The translations under genes and the position numbers were made by a program. Under the pieces are notes generated by a model that worked only from the letters and a program-made list of their open reading frames with translations, searched no databases and was not told where the DNA came from. 64,000 nucleotides of DNA, from contig CAWEIU010000009.1 in assembly GCA_963809245.1 (NCBI GenBank), positions 682,001-746,000 of the forward strand. The letters run 5' to 3'. How positions within the stretch are numbered: position 1 is the first letter of the stretch; each line of letters begins with the position of its first letter. Shown here in pieces: positions 32,900 to 41,447 of this stretch. This DNA comes from Roseiarcus sp963809245 (GTDB lineage Bacteria > Pseudomonadota > Alphaproteobacteria > Rhizobiales > Beijerinckiaceae).

Positions 32900-34612
32900 A
32901 TGACGTTTGTGCACGACGAGCCCGAGAGGTTCGCCGCTGAAGCCCTTCGCGGCTTCGCCTCGGCCTACGGACGTTATGTTACGCTTGCGACGGGAGGCGT
33001 TCTGCGCGCTGCCCCCGCGCCTGCCGGCAAGGTGGCGCTCGTCATCGGCGGCGGCTCTGGTCACTATCCCGCGTTCGCGGGCTATGTCGGCGCGGGTCTC
33101 GCTGACGCTGCTGTCGCCGGCGACGTTTTCGCCTCGCCCTCGACCCGCGCGATCGCGCGCATCGCCAAACTTGCCGATCGCGGCGGCGGGGTGCTGCTCG
33201 GCTTCGGCAATTACGCCGGCGACGTGCTCAACTTCGGCGCGGCGGCGCGCCGCTTGGCCGCCGAGGGCGTCGACGCGCGCCTTCTGCCGGTCGCCGACGA
33301 TGTCGCCAGCGCGCCCGCCGAGAGCGCCACGCTGCGTCGGGGCGTCGCGGGCGACGTCGTCGTCTTCAAGATCGCCGGCGCGGCCGCGGAGGCCGGCATG
33401 TCGCTCGGCGATGTGGAGCGGCTGGCGCGAATCGCCAACCGCCGCACCGTCTCCTTCGGCGTCGCCTTTCGCGGCTGCACCCTGCCCGGCGCCCGCGAGC
33501 CGTTGTTCGTCGTTCCCGATAGTCAGATGGCGATCGGCCTCGGCATCCACGGTGAGCCGGGCGTCGCGGACGAGCCGATCGTGACGGCGCGCGCGCTCGC
33601 CCGCATCCTGGTCGAACGGCTGGTTCGCGAACGGCCGCGAGACGCCTCCGGTCGTGTCGCCGTAGTGCTCAACGGCCTTGGCGCGACGAAATACGAAGAG
33701 CTGTTCGGGCTCTGGAGCGGCGTTCAGGCGGAGATCGAGGCGAGAGGGCTGACGATCGTCGGCCCCGAAGTCGGCGAATTCGTCACCAGCCTCGACATGG
33801 CGGGTTGCTCGCTGACGATCGCCTGGCTCGATTACGGTCTCGAGCAGCTCTGGCTCGCGCCCGCCGACGCCGCCGCATTCCGCCGCGGCGCCGAAATCCA
33901 TGCGGTCGCTCGCGCTCCCATCGAGGCGTCCGAGGAGGCCGCCGGCATCCCGGCTTCGAGCGCGCCGTCGCAGGCGTCGGCGCGCTGCGTCGCCGGCCTT
34001 TTGACGGCGCTCGCGGCAGCGATGCGGGAAAGCGAAGAGGAACTCGGCCGCATCGACGCGCGCGCGGGCGACGGCGATCACGGTCAGGCGATGAGCCGCG
34101 GTTCGGCCGCGGCGGCGGAGGCCGCCGAACGGGCCGTCGGCGCCGGCGCGGGAGCGGCGAGCGCCCTCGCGCTCGCTGGCGACGCCTGGGCCGACCGGGC
34201 GGGCGGCGCCTCGGGCGCGCTCTGGGGGCTCGGCCTGCGCGCTTGGAGCGAAGCCTTCTCCGACGCAGCGGCGATTGCGCCCGCCGACATCGCGCGCGGC
34301 GCGTGGGCGGCGCTGGAGGCGATCGTCGGACTGGGCGGCGCCAAGGTCGGCGACAAGACGCTGGTCGACGCCTTCGTGCCCTTCGTGACGATCCTCAGGC
34401 AGGAGATCGCCGCCGGCCGCGACGTCGCTGAAGCCTGGCGCGTCGCCGCCGAGGCCGCCGACAAAGCGGCGACGGCGACCGCCTCCCTTACGCCGCGCCT
34501 CGGACGTGCGCGGCCGTTGGTCAGCCGCAGCATCGGACATCCAGATGCAGGGGCGACTTCGCTCGCCATGGCGCTGCGCCTTATCGGTGAGCGTCTCGGT
34601 ATCCGGCAGTAG
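32900..34612 (+). CDS. Dihydroxyacetone kinase family protein (DhaK-DhaL fusion), erythrulose kinase candidate
   Basis: A 570-residue ATP-dependent DAK kinase. The N-terminal DhaK domain has VIGGGSGHYPAFAGYVG and the substrate-binding His in GLGIHGEPGV. After an Ala/Ser linker at ~350-365 comes the DhaL domain, with metal-binding Asp residues in RIDARAGDGDHGQAM and GGASGALWGLG. Single-chain DAKs of this type phosphorylate dihydroxyacetone or, in mycobacterial threitol/erythritol pathways, D- or L-erythrulose (DerK/LerK). It ends the rpiB-eryC-eryH block 50 bp after eryH, so feeding free erythrulose into the same isomerases is a plausible role. GGAGGG precedes the ATG. Confidence 0.8.
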   Translation: MTFVHDEPERFAAEALRGFASAYGRYVTLATGGVLRAAPAPAGKVALVIGGGSGHYPAFAGYVGAGLADAAVAGDVFASPSTRAIARIAKLADRGGGVLLGFGNYAGDVLNFGAAARRLAAEGVDARLLPVADDVASAPAESATLRRGVAGDVVVFKIAGAAAEAGMSLGDVERLARIANRRTVSFGVAFRGCTLPGAREPLFVVPDSQMAIGLGIHGEPGVADEPIVTARALARILVERLVRERPRDASGRVAVVLNGLGATKYEELFGLWSGVQAEIEARGLTIVGPEVGEFVTSLDMAGCSLTIAWLDYGLEQLWLAPADAAAFRRGAEIHAVARAPIEASEEAAGIPASSAPSQASARCVAGLLTALAAAMRESEEELGRIDARAGDGDHGQAMSRGSAAAAEAAERAVGAGAGAASALALAGDAWADRAGGASGALWGLGLRAWSEAFSDAAAIAPADIARGAWAALEAIVGLGGAKVGDKTLVDAFVPFVTILRQEIAAGRDVAEAWRVAAEAADKAATATASLTPRLGRARPLVSRSIGHPDAGATSLAMALRLIGERLGIRQ

Positions 34613-34684
34613 GTCGGCTATATATAATGTCCCCAAGGGAATTGCCGTACGGCCTATCTCTTCGGCCAATGCAGCGTCGGGATC

Positions 34685-34761
34685 GGTTCCATCGGGCCTC
34701 AAGCCGGGATGGAACCGAGGAGTGGCGCGAGGATAGTGCCCATCAACGACAATGGGCGCTA
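34685..34761. repeat. Two adjacent inverted repeats downstream of the kinase gene
   Basis: The first pairs GGTTCCATC (34685-34693) with GATGGAACC (34708-34716). The second pairs TAGTGCCCAT (34734-34743) with ATGGGCGCTA (34752-34761), one mismatch. They lie between the DhaK-family gene and a transposase remnant and may be terminators or old insertion-sequence end structures. No U-tract follows either. Confidence 0.5.
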
Positions 34762-34764
34762 TCG

Positions 34765-34914
34765 ATGAAGTCGGAACTGGTTGATCAAGCCCTGAACCCG
34801 AGAAGAGCGCGGCGGCGGCGGGTTTGGACGGCGCAAGAGAAGCGCGAGATCGTCGCGGAACGCGCCACTTCTGGCCATTGCAGATGCGCAAAACACAAAA
34901 CCCGAGGGCCCTAG
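34765..34914 (+). pseudogene. N-terminal remnant of an insertion-sequence transposase
   Basis: Fifty residues beginning MKSELVDQALNP and containing RRRRVWTAQEKREIVAE, which is like the start of IS66/IS3-type transposition proteins (helix-turn-helix lead). The sequence then degenerates and stops at 34914. No DDE catalytic region is present nearby, so it cannot be active. The rest of the gap 34613-34967 holds no other gene; the remnant marks an old insertion at the edge of the tetritol region. Confidence 0.45.
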
Positions 34915-34967
34915 CTAAGAGCACGGAGCTGTGCGGATGACTTTTTTGCGTGTCCCAGCGGCGGGCT

Positions 34968-36221
34968 CTACGCAGGTCTTTGTGAAGCGGAGATACTCGT
35001 CGGGGGGTCAAGCAAATCGTGGGCGAGCGGCGTTGCCTGCGGCGCTAGGATCTGGAAGGTTCGCTCCTGGTGTGTGGGCGGCGACGAAACCAAGCGACGG
35101 AGTGCGGCTAGGAGCGCCAACAGCAAGCCGACGGCAGCCATAAAATAAAATACGCCGTCGATGCTGAAGCGCGCCATCACACTTGTACCGATCAGCGGGC
35201 CAAGGATCGAGCCCAGCCCGCTGACGAGGATGAGCCGGCCGCTCACTGCAACAACCTGATCGGCTGGCATTTGGTCGTGTGCGTTGGCGATACAGACCGG
35301 GTAAAGGGTCGACATGAAGCCGCCGAGCAGCGCAGCGGCGGGCAAGATTACTGGACGAGAGTGCGGCAAAATGACCACTGCGATCGCGGTGGCCGCAAAG
35401 CCGAAGCTCAGCATCGACAACACGATGCGCCGGTCGAATTGATCCGACAGTCGGCCGACCGGAATTTGGAACGCAAGCCCGCCAAGCACAGTGAACAACA
35501 TGAAGGTCGCGATCGTCTCGCGCGCGATGCCTTCATCCTGCATCCACGCGGGAACCAGCGAGTAGAAACTGGCGCTGACCAGCCCGCTCAACATGCAGCC
35601 GGCGACGGCGACGGGCGCCGCGCGGGACAATTGGGCGAACGTCAGCGAAGTCGACGCGGTCCCGCGGGGCGGTTCGGCCCGCGTCGTGCTCACGATGACG
35701 AGCGCCACAGCGAACAGGACAGCGATCGCATTGAAGGGGCTTGCCGCTTCAACCTCAGCGTGGCCGATCAGCAGCTGTCCCAACGCAAGAGCGAGGAACG
35801 TGCCGAACATATAGACTGAGAAGAGCCGCCCGCGTTCGCTCGGCTCGGCCTTGGCGTTGAGCCAGCTCTCCGTGGCGATGAAAAGACCAGAACAACCAAA
35901 ACCGATGACCGCACGCAAGATCAACCAAGGCAGCGGCCCCACCAGCAGCGGCATGGCCGTCGTCGCGGCGACGACCATTCCTGCGAAGGCGGCATAGGCG
36001 CGGATGTAGCCAACACGTTCGATGATCCGTTCGCAACGCAGCGCGCCCAGCGTGAAGCCGGCGAAATAGCTGCTGAGCACGAGACCGGATATCGTCGGCC
36101 CAAAGTCCTCGATCGCGACGCGCAAGGAGATGAAGGTGCCGAAGAAACCGTTGGCGAGCTGGATGATGCTCGTCGCGAGAATCAAAATCCCAATCTGTGC
36201 TAGCGGCGATTTCGACTGCAT
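34968..36221 (-). CDS. Major facilitator superfamily transporter (YcaD-like)
   Basis: A 417-residue protein with 12 predicted membrane helices. Helix 1 follows the start (IGILILATSIIQLANGFFG); the loop-2 motif is GALRCERIIERVGYIRAYAAF, and the second-half equivalent is GRLSDQFDRRIVLSMLSF. AVIGFGCSGLFIATESWLNAKA is typical of the YcaD/YfkF subgroup, often drug or metabolite exporters of unknown substrate. The ATG at 36221 is placed 7 bp from GGGAG; an ATG directly upstream is an alternative. Codon use is less GC-rich than in its neighbours, and it sits among degraded DNA, hinting at acquisition. Confidence 0.85.
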   Translation of the reverse strand: MQSKSPLAQIGILILATSIIQLANGFFGTFISLRVAIEDFGPTISGLVLSSYFAGFTLGALRCERIIERVGYIRAYAAFAGMVVAATTAMPLLVGPLPWLILRAVIGFGCSGLFIATESWLNAKAEPSERGRLFSVYMFGTFLALALGQLLIGHAEVEAASPFNAIAVLFAVALVIVSTTRAEPPRGTASTSLTFAQLSRAAPVAVAGCMLSGLVSASFYSLVPAWMQDEGIARETIATFMLFTVLGGLAFQIPVGRLSDQFDRRIVLSMLSFGFAATAIAVVILPHSRPVILPAAALLGGFMSTLYPVCIANAHDQMPADQVVAVSGRLILVSGLGSILGPLIGTSVMARFSIDGVFYFMAAVGLLLALLAALRRLVSSPPTHQERTFQILAPQATPLAHDLLDPPTSISASQRPA

Positions 36222-36539
36222 CATCCTTCTCCCTTGCAACAGCTTTGACGATTTACGCCGAGTTGTCGCCCCGATGGAATGGAAGGGATCCGAAAATCGC
36301 AAGACGTCCCAACTTGCAAAGTCGCCGGCACGACCGGCGAGCACGCGCGACATTTTTGACCATCGGCCTGCGTGAAATCCGAGAGCCTCGATGCTATCCG
36401 CGAGCAAACCGTCGGCGTGGTGGAAGCTGATGGAACCTTAAGTATCGATCACAACGGCAGCGGTCGCCATCGCTCCGCTCTTCGCATCCCGCTTCGCGCC
36501 ACGGCTGGCAAAGGCATTCGAGCGGGTGCGCAATGGTCT

Positions 36540-36553
36540 TTGATCTAAGTCAA
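36540..36553. promoter_or_regulatory. FixK/FNR-type box, TTGAT-CTAA-GTCAA
   Basis: The 14-mer TTGATCTAAGTCAA fits the FixK/FnrN consensus TTGA-N6-TCAA exactly, and the stricter FNR consensus TTGAT-N4-ATCAA with one change. No full-length gene starts within 250 bp on either side, so it may be an orphan left from a lost oxygen-responsive gene, or a chance match. Confidence 0.4.
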
Positions 36554-36816
36554 CCTCCTCGGAATCGACTGCGACGTGAATCTTGCCGGTCGGTCGCCTC
36601 AAGGGTCGAGCCCGTGTTTCGCGGATTGCGCTCCTACGCGGAAATGCTGCCGCAACCTGTCGCGGCTTTCGAAGGTCAGCATAGGAGTAACTCCTCTTAC
36701 AAATGGAGCGCAGTCTGGCTTTCGGGTCAAGGTTCAGGGAGAATGACAATGACTGAGCCCGTCGTGATCGCCCGACGGAGGCGAAGGCTGACTGCGGTTC
36801 TGACACAAGTGAGGAT

Positions 36817-36945
36817 GTGGGGACGACAAAGTTGAACCTCCTGGCGACCTTTGGCGCTGCGGTCGCACTCTCTTTTGTCGCCAACGTAAACGGCGCGGCG
36901 CCACTTAACCAAGGAGCGGACGCTATAAGGCTGATCTGCCCCTGA
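36817..36945 (+). CDS. Possible very short secreted peptide or gene fragment
   Basis: A GTG start with GAGG just upstream opens a 42-residue frame whose N-terminus, KLNLLATFGAAVALSFVANVNGA, looks like a signal peptide with a cleavage site at NGA-AP. Only ~15 residues remain after it before the stop at 36943-36945. It overlaps another tiny frame with a good ribosome site at 36749. It could be a small exported peptide or the 5' remnant of a lost gene; no family recognised. Confidence 0.25.
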   Translation: MGTTKLNLLATFGAAVALSFVANVNGAAPLNQGADAIRLICP

Positions 36946-37215
36946 AGTTTCACCCAGCAGCGACTAGAGCCTCGGCGGCGTCAATTGGCTCCGCGACGTC
37001 GCCCTCGAAATGGAGCCGGAAGACCGCGTGATATGGGTCTACGGACACGACGACGGCATCGAAAATCTCATCGAGCGGATCAAAATCCACAGGGACAGCA
37101 CATCAAGCCCCCAGCGCTGGATGTCGTCCTACGCGGCGTCGACAGCGCGGCGCCATTGGTCGGGAGGCATCCGTAGTATTTTGATGCGCCCACTTGCAGC
37201 CACAGCGCCGTCGGA

Positions 37216-38094
37216 TTGTTTCGCCACCCTCTTCAACAATTGTTGACGGGCGAGCGTCTACGGGTTCTCCTTGCCGACAAGTTGCGACTCGGTTTCGTCG
37301 CGACGAGCAGGGAGGAAGAGAGCGTGGCGTGCGTTGCCGAATTGGCTGAAAGGATCATCGCCGGCTTTCCCGCGCTCCACGAGCGCGCGCTCGCCTTCCG
37401 ATACGCTGCCTCCACCCTCCCGTCACACAGGCATCCCCTGATCGGCGAGGATCGCGAGGCGATCTTCCGCGACATCTTCACTTTCAACCGCTGGAACGAC
37501 CTGGAATCGGCAAGCGGCGTCGGATCGAGCAGCCGCTATACCCGCAACTTGCGCCGCCGCTTGCCGCCCCTGCTGCGCAAATACCGCGTGCGCGCCATCC
37601 TCGACGTTCCCTGCGGCGATTTCGTGTGGATGAGGGAGATTCCCTTCGACGCCGAGATGCGCTACATCGGCGGCGACATCGTCGGCGAACTGGTCGAGCG
37701 CCTCCAGCGGGACTTTTCGGCCCCGAACCGGCGGTTCGAGCGGCTCGACATCATCGCCTCGGCGTTGCCGAAGGCGGACCTCCTGATCTGCCGCGATTGC
37801 TTCATCCACCTCTCGAACGCCGACGTCCTCAAGGCGCTCGACAACATCATCGCCTCAGACGTCTCCTATCTCCTGACGACGACCTATCGCTTCGGCCGGA
37901 CCAACGCCGACATTGTCACCGGCCAGTTCCGGGTCATCAATCTCGAGGCGCCGCCTTTCTCGCTGCCGGCGCCGATCGAGACGATTGTCGATTACGTATA
38001 TCCCTTTCCGCCGCGCCGGCTCGCGCTGTGGTCGCGTGAGCAGCTCGAGGTTTGGGCCAGAACGCGGCGGGCGTCGCAACCCGCGACAACCTGA
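37216..38094 (+). CDS. Class I SAM-dependent methyltransferase-like protein
   Basis: About 292 residues. The N-terminal ~110 residues are helical with RFNxW-like segment FTFNRWNDLESASGVGSSS. The Rossmann methyltransferase core follows: RAILDVPCGDFVWMREI (motif I with the unusual Cys-Gly-Asp), YIGGDIVGELVERLQ (acidic end of beta-2) and LLICRDCFIHLSNADVLKAL (motif IV region). The start is uncertain: TTG at 37216 gives the longest form but further TTG codons follow. Such stand-alone methyltransferases often modify small molecules or sugars; the target is unknown. Upstream DNA is degraded. Confidence 0.65.
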   Translation: MFRHPLQQLLTGERLRVLLADKLRLGFVATSREEESVACVAELAERIIAGFPALHERALAFRYAASTLPSHRHPLIGEDREAIFRDIFTFNRWNDLESASGVGSSSRYTRNLRRRLPPLLRKYRVRAILDVPCGDFVWMREIPFDAEMRYIGGDIVGELVERLQRDFSAPNRRFERLDIIASALPKADLLICRDCFIHLSNADVLKALDNIIASDVSYLLTTTYRFGRTNADIVTGQFRVINLEAPPFSLPAPIETIVDYVYPFPPRRLALWSREQLEVWARTRRASQPATT

Positions 38095-38174
38095 CCAAAC
38101 CAGGACTGTCGCGAATCCATCACAAGCCTACACCAATCTCCAAAACTGGAATGGCTTGATTGGAGGACCCGTCC

Positions 38175-39122
38175 ATGGTCGCGAACCAGAGCAAAGCTCA
38201 AGGCGCTCTTTACAGGCGCATTCACGGCGAACTCGTCGACACTCTCGATGAAGAGATGGAGATGGAAATCGACGACGATCGTCTCGCGGCTCTGCTCGGG
38301 GACGTCGCCGATCATCCCGAAGGCGAATCGATTGAGCGCAGATTCTATTTTCGCGAGCTTCTGCGCTTGCAAAGGGAGCTCGTGAAGCTGCAGGACTGGG
38401 TGGTCCACAAGAAGCTGAAGGTCGTCGTCCTTTTCGAAGGCCGCGACTCCGCAGGCAAAGGCGGCGTCATCAAGCGCATCACGCAGCGCCTCAATCCGCG
38501 CGTCTGCCGGGTGGCTGCGCTGCCGGCGCCCAACGAGCGCGAACGCACCCAATGGTATTTCCAACGCTACGCCGCGCACCTCCCAGCCGGCGGCGAGATC
38601 GTGCTGTTCGATCGGAGCTGGTACAATCGCGCTGGCGTCGAGCACGTCATGGGGTTCTGCACGCAGGAGGAATATGACGAATTCTTCCACACTGCGCCCG
38701 AGTTTGAGCGAATGCTGGTGCGCTCGGGGATCGTTCTGGTCAAATACTGGTTCTCGATCACCGACGACGAGCAGCACCTGCGCTTCATGATGCGCATCCA
38801 CGATCCCTTGAAGCAGTGGAAGCTGAGCCCGATGGACCTCGAGTCCCGCACCCGCTGGGAGCAGTACACCAAGGCCAAGGAGACGATGCTGGAGAAGACC
38901 CACATTCCGGAGGCGCCTTGGTGGGTCGTCGAGGCCGTCGACAAGAAGCGCGCGCGGCTCAATTGCATCGCCCACCTGCTCACGCAAATTCCCTATGAGG
39001 AGGCGCCGCACGTCGAGCCGGTTCTGCCCGAGCGCGTGCGCAATCCCGACTATCTCCGCGGACCCGTGCCGAAGGAGATGTACGTTCCGGATCTCTACAC
39101 GGACAAATTGATCAAGACGTAG
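38175..39122 (+). CDS. ppk2: Polyphosphate kinase 2 (PPK2, class I)
   Basis: A 315-residue single-domain PPK2. Walker A is VVLFEGRDSAGKGGVIKRI, Walker B and lid include IVLFDRSWYNRAGVEHVMGF, and RFMMRIHDPLKQWKLSPMDL is family-typical. Class I enzymes transfer phosphate between polyphosphate and nucleoside diphosphates (mainly making GTP/ATP). The ATG at 38175 has GGAGGA 7 bp upstream; the earlier TTG would overlap that site. The last 11 bp overlap the end of the convergent LysR gene. Confidence 0.92.
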   Translation: MVANQSKAQGALYRRIHGELVDTLDEEMEMEIDDDRLAALLGDVADHPEGESIERRFYFRELLRLQRELVKLQDWVVHKKLKVVVLFEGRDSAGKGGVIKRITQRLNPRVCRVAALPAPNERERTQWYFQRYAAHLPAGGEIVLFDRSWYNRAGVEHVMGFCTQEEYDEFFHTAPEFERMLVRSGIVLVKYWFSITDDEQHLRFMMRIHDPLKQWKLSPMDLESRTRWEQYTKAKETMLEKTHIPEAPWWVVEAVDKKRARLNCIAHLLTQIPYEEAPHVEPVLPERVRNPDYLRGPVPKEMYVPDLYTDKLIKT

Positions 39123-40062
39123 TCGTCTGCGACGCGGCAGCGCGGTCGAGCAGCGCGAGTTGCTCGGCGACATGGCGGCGAAGCTCCTCGACCGCAAGCT
39201 CGATGAAACTCTTGGCGCGCGGCGGCAACATGCGCCGCGTCGGGTAGAGCACGCCGAGCGTCAGCGGCTGCGGGCGCGCCTGCGGCATGACGGTGACGAG
39301 CCGCCTCGCGGCGATATAGGGCGCGACTTCGTACAGCGGCTTCAGCACCAGGCCGAGCCCGTCGAGCGCCCATTGCGTCAGGACGTCGCCGTCGTCGGCG
39401 TCGAGCGGTCCTTCGACATGCACGGCCGCCGGTTCGCCGCGATGATCGAACGTCCAGCGGAACTGCTGCGAGCCGGGAAAGCGCAACATTAGGCAATCGT
39501 GCTCTGCAAGATCGCGCGGGCTCTGCGGCGCGCCGCGCCGGGCGATATAGTCGGGCGAGGCGCAAAGCACCCGCTGAACCTCGGCGATCTTGCGCAAGGT
39601 GAAGCTCGAATCCTCCATGCGGGCGAGGCGGATGGCGAGATCGACGCCTTCGCGCACGAGATCGAGCAGATGGTCGGAGAGTCGCAGGCGAACTTCCGTG
39701 TGCGGCTGCGCGCTGCGATAGCGCGCCATCATCGGCGCGACGACGCGCCGGCCGAGACCGAGCGGGGCGGTGACGCGCAGCACGCCGTGGGCCGAGACGC
39801 CGCTCGCCTCCGCGACGCTCGCCTCCGCGCGCTCGACCGCTTCGACGATTTCCCTGCAGTGGCCGAAGAACAGCTCGCCCGCCTCGGTCAGCCGCATGGT
39901 GCGGGTCGTGCGCGTCAAAAGCCGCGCGCCGAGCGCGTCCTCCAGCATCTGGATGCGGTAGCTGACGACGGACGGGGAGAGGCGGAGCATTCGGCCTGCG
40001 GCGGAGAACGAGTTCGTCTCGACGGCCTTGAGGAAGATGCGCACGTTCTCGAGGGAAATCAT
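39112..40062 (-). CDS. LysR-family transcriptional regulator
   Basis: A 316-residue LTTR. The N-terminal winged HTH is VETNSFSAAGRMLRLSPSVVSYRIQMLEDALG split across the usual positions, followed by LLTRTTRTMRLTEAGE. The effector domain is complete to residue ~295. The ATG at 40062 starts directly at the conserved lead (ISLENVRIFLKAVE). It is divergent from the urate hydroxylase gene with 125 bp between, the classical arrangement for a LysR regulator of a neighbouring pathway, so control of purine breakdown is likely. Its 3' end overlaps ppk2. Confidence 0.88.
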   Translation of the reverse strand: MISLENVRIFLKAVETNSFSAAGRMLRLSPSVVSYRIQMLEDALGARLLTRTTRTMRLTEAGELFFGHCREIVEAVERAEASVAEASGVSAHGVLRVTAPLGLGRRVVAPMMARYRSAQPHTEVRLRLSDHLLDLVREGVDLAIRLARMEDSSFTLRKIAEVQRVLCASPDYIARRGAPQSPRDLAEHDCLMLRFPGSQQFRWTFDHRGEPAAVHVEGPLDADDGDVLTQWALDGLGLVLKPLYEVAPYIAARRLVTVMPQARPQPLTLGVLYPTRRMLPPRAKSFIELAVEELRRHVAEQLALLDRAAASQTTTS

Positions 40063-40187
40063 CGCCGGCCATTTTCCGATTAAATCGCAAAATATTCCTG
40101 AATTTCGTCGTGGGCAACCAACGGCGCCGCCGCTATCTTGACCTCGCCGGGGCGCCGTTTCGCCTTGGGGGAGAGGCGGAGGACGGG

Positions 40188-41435
40188 ATGGGCGCGTGGG
40201 GTCCGTATGTCTGGGAGTGGGGCTCGATCCTGCTGCGCTGGCTGCATGTGATCGCTGCAATCGCCTGGATCGGCGCGTCGTTCTTCTTCATGCATCTCGA
40301 CGCCTCCTTGCGCAAAATGAAGGACTCCCAGCCCGGCGTCGCCGGAACCTCGTGGCAGGTGCACGGCGGCGGCTTCTACGAGATGAGCAAATACATGCTC
40401 GCCCCGGCGGCGCTGCCCGACCATCTCATCTGGCATAAGTGGCAGGCGTACTGGACCTGGATCTCCGGCTTCTGCCTGCTGTGCTGGGTCTATTACGGCC
40501 AGTCGAGCTTCTTCCTGATCGACCCCTCAGTCGCCGCGCTCACCCCTTGGCAGGCCGCGCTGATCGGCGTCGGCTCGCTCGCGGTCGGCTGGCTCGTCTA
40601 CGACCTGCTGTGCCGCTCGCCGCTCGCCAAGAACGACGCGCTGCTGGCGCTGGTCGGCTTCGGCTATGTCGTCTTGACGAGCTACGCCTTCACACTCGTC
40701 TTTTCGGGGCGGGGTGCGCTGATCCACACCGGCGCGCTGATGGCGACCATGATGTCCGCCAACGTGTTCTTCATCATCATGCCCAACCAGCGCAAAGCGG
40801 TGGCGGCGCTGCTCGCGGGCAAGAAGCCCGATCCGATGTGGGGCAAGACCTCCAAGCAGCGTTCGACGCACAACAATTACATCACGCTGCCGGTGGTGTT
40901 CATGATGCTGTCGAACCACTATCCCGCCACCTACGCGAATTCCCGCGTTATCCCCGCGATCGTCACCTGCGTGATCGTCGCCGGGGCGCTGGTGCGTTAT
41001 TTCTACAACCGCTGGCACGCCGAGCATGGCGCGGCGCCCTGGTGGGCGTGGCTGGTCGCCGCCATCGCCATCTGGGGCGCCTTCTGGATCGCGACCGCGT
41101 CGTCGCCCGGTGTGCGGCCTGCGCTCGGCTTCGCGGCCCCTGAGGTGAAGGCGGCGGCGGCGGACGCGGCGCGCGCGCCAGCCGAGGCGGTCAACGTCGT
41201 CGAGACGCGTTGCGCGATGTGCCATTCGCCGGAGCCGGTGTGGAACGGCATCGGCGAGGCGCCCAAGGGCGTGCTGCTCGACACGCCCGAACATATCGCC
41301 GCCTTCGCGCCGGGCATTCGCATGCAGGCGGTGCTCACCCATGCGATGCCGCCCAACAATCTTACCGAGATGACGACCGAGGAGCGCGCCGTGCTCGCCC
41401 ATTGGCTCGGCGTCGGCGCCGTCGCCGGCAAGTGA
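40188..41435 (+). CDS. puuD: Membrane-bound urate hydroxylase PuuD with C-terminal cytochrome c domain
   Basis: A ~415-residue protein. The first ~300 residues form eight or so membrane helices of the Urate_ox_N family, with WLHVIAAIAWIGASFFFMHLD, THNNYITLPVVFMMLSNHYP and several conserved His. The C-terminus is a small cytochrome c domain with the haem-binding CAMCHS and an axial Met candidate in THAMPPNNLTEM. PuuD oxidises urate to 5-hydroxyisourate, with electrons passed to the cytochrome c part. The ATG at 40188 has GGAGGACG upstream. The allantoate-type hydrolase gene follows after 12 bp, giving a purine catabolic operon. Confidence 0.92.
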   Translation: MGAWGPYVWEWGSILLRWLHVIAAIAWIGASFFFMHLDASLRKMKDSQPGVAGTSWQVHGGGFYEMSKYMLAPAALPDHLIWHKWQAYWTWISGFCLLCWVYYGQSSFFLIDPSVAALTPWQAALIGVGSLAVGWLVYDLLCRSPLAKNDALLALVGFGYVVLTSYAFTLVFSGRGALIHTGALMATMMSANVFFIIMPNQRKAVAALLAGKKPDPMWGKTSKQRSTHNNYITLPVVFMMLSNHYPATYANSRVIPAIVTCVIVAGALVRYFYNRWHAEHGAAPWWAWLVAAIAIWGAFWIATASSPGVRPALGFAAPEVKAAAADAARAPAEAVNVVETRCAMCHSPEPVWNGIGEAPKGVLLDTPEHIAAFAPGIRMQAVLTHAMPPNNLTEMTTEERAVLAHWLGVGAVAGK

Positions 41436-41447
41436 AGGGAGCGCGCG

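Larger units (their letters stand above)
36225..37215. other. Gene-poor, partly degraded region
   Basis: About 1 kb with no gene I can support firmly. It is less GC-rich than the flanks. It contains a FixK/FNR-like box (36540-36553), a possible very short secreted peptide (36817-36945) and, at 36985-37246, an open stretch with the protein-like segment VNWLRDVALEMEPEDRVIWVYG that has lost its neighbours. I read this as remains of former genes. Confidence 0.5.

Noticed and set aside
36438..36953. A 171-residue minus-strand frame in the gene-poor region
   Set aside because: No start context or recognisable family; composition varies along the frame and it looks like degraded DNA.
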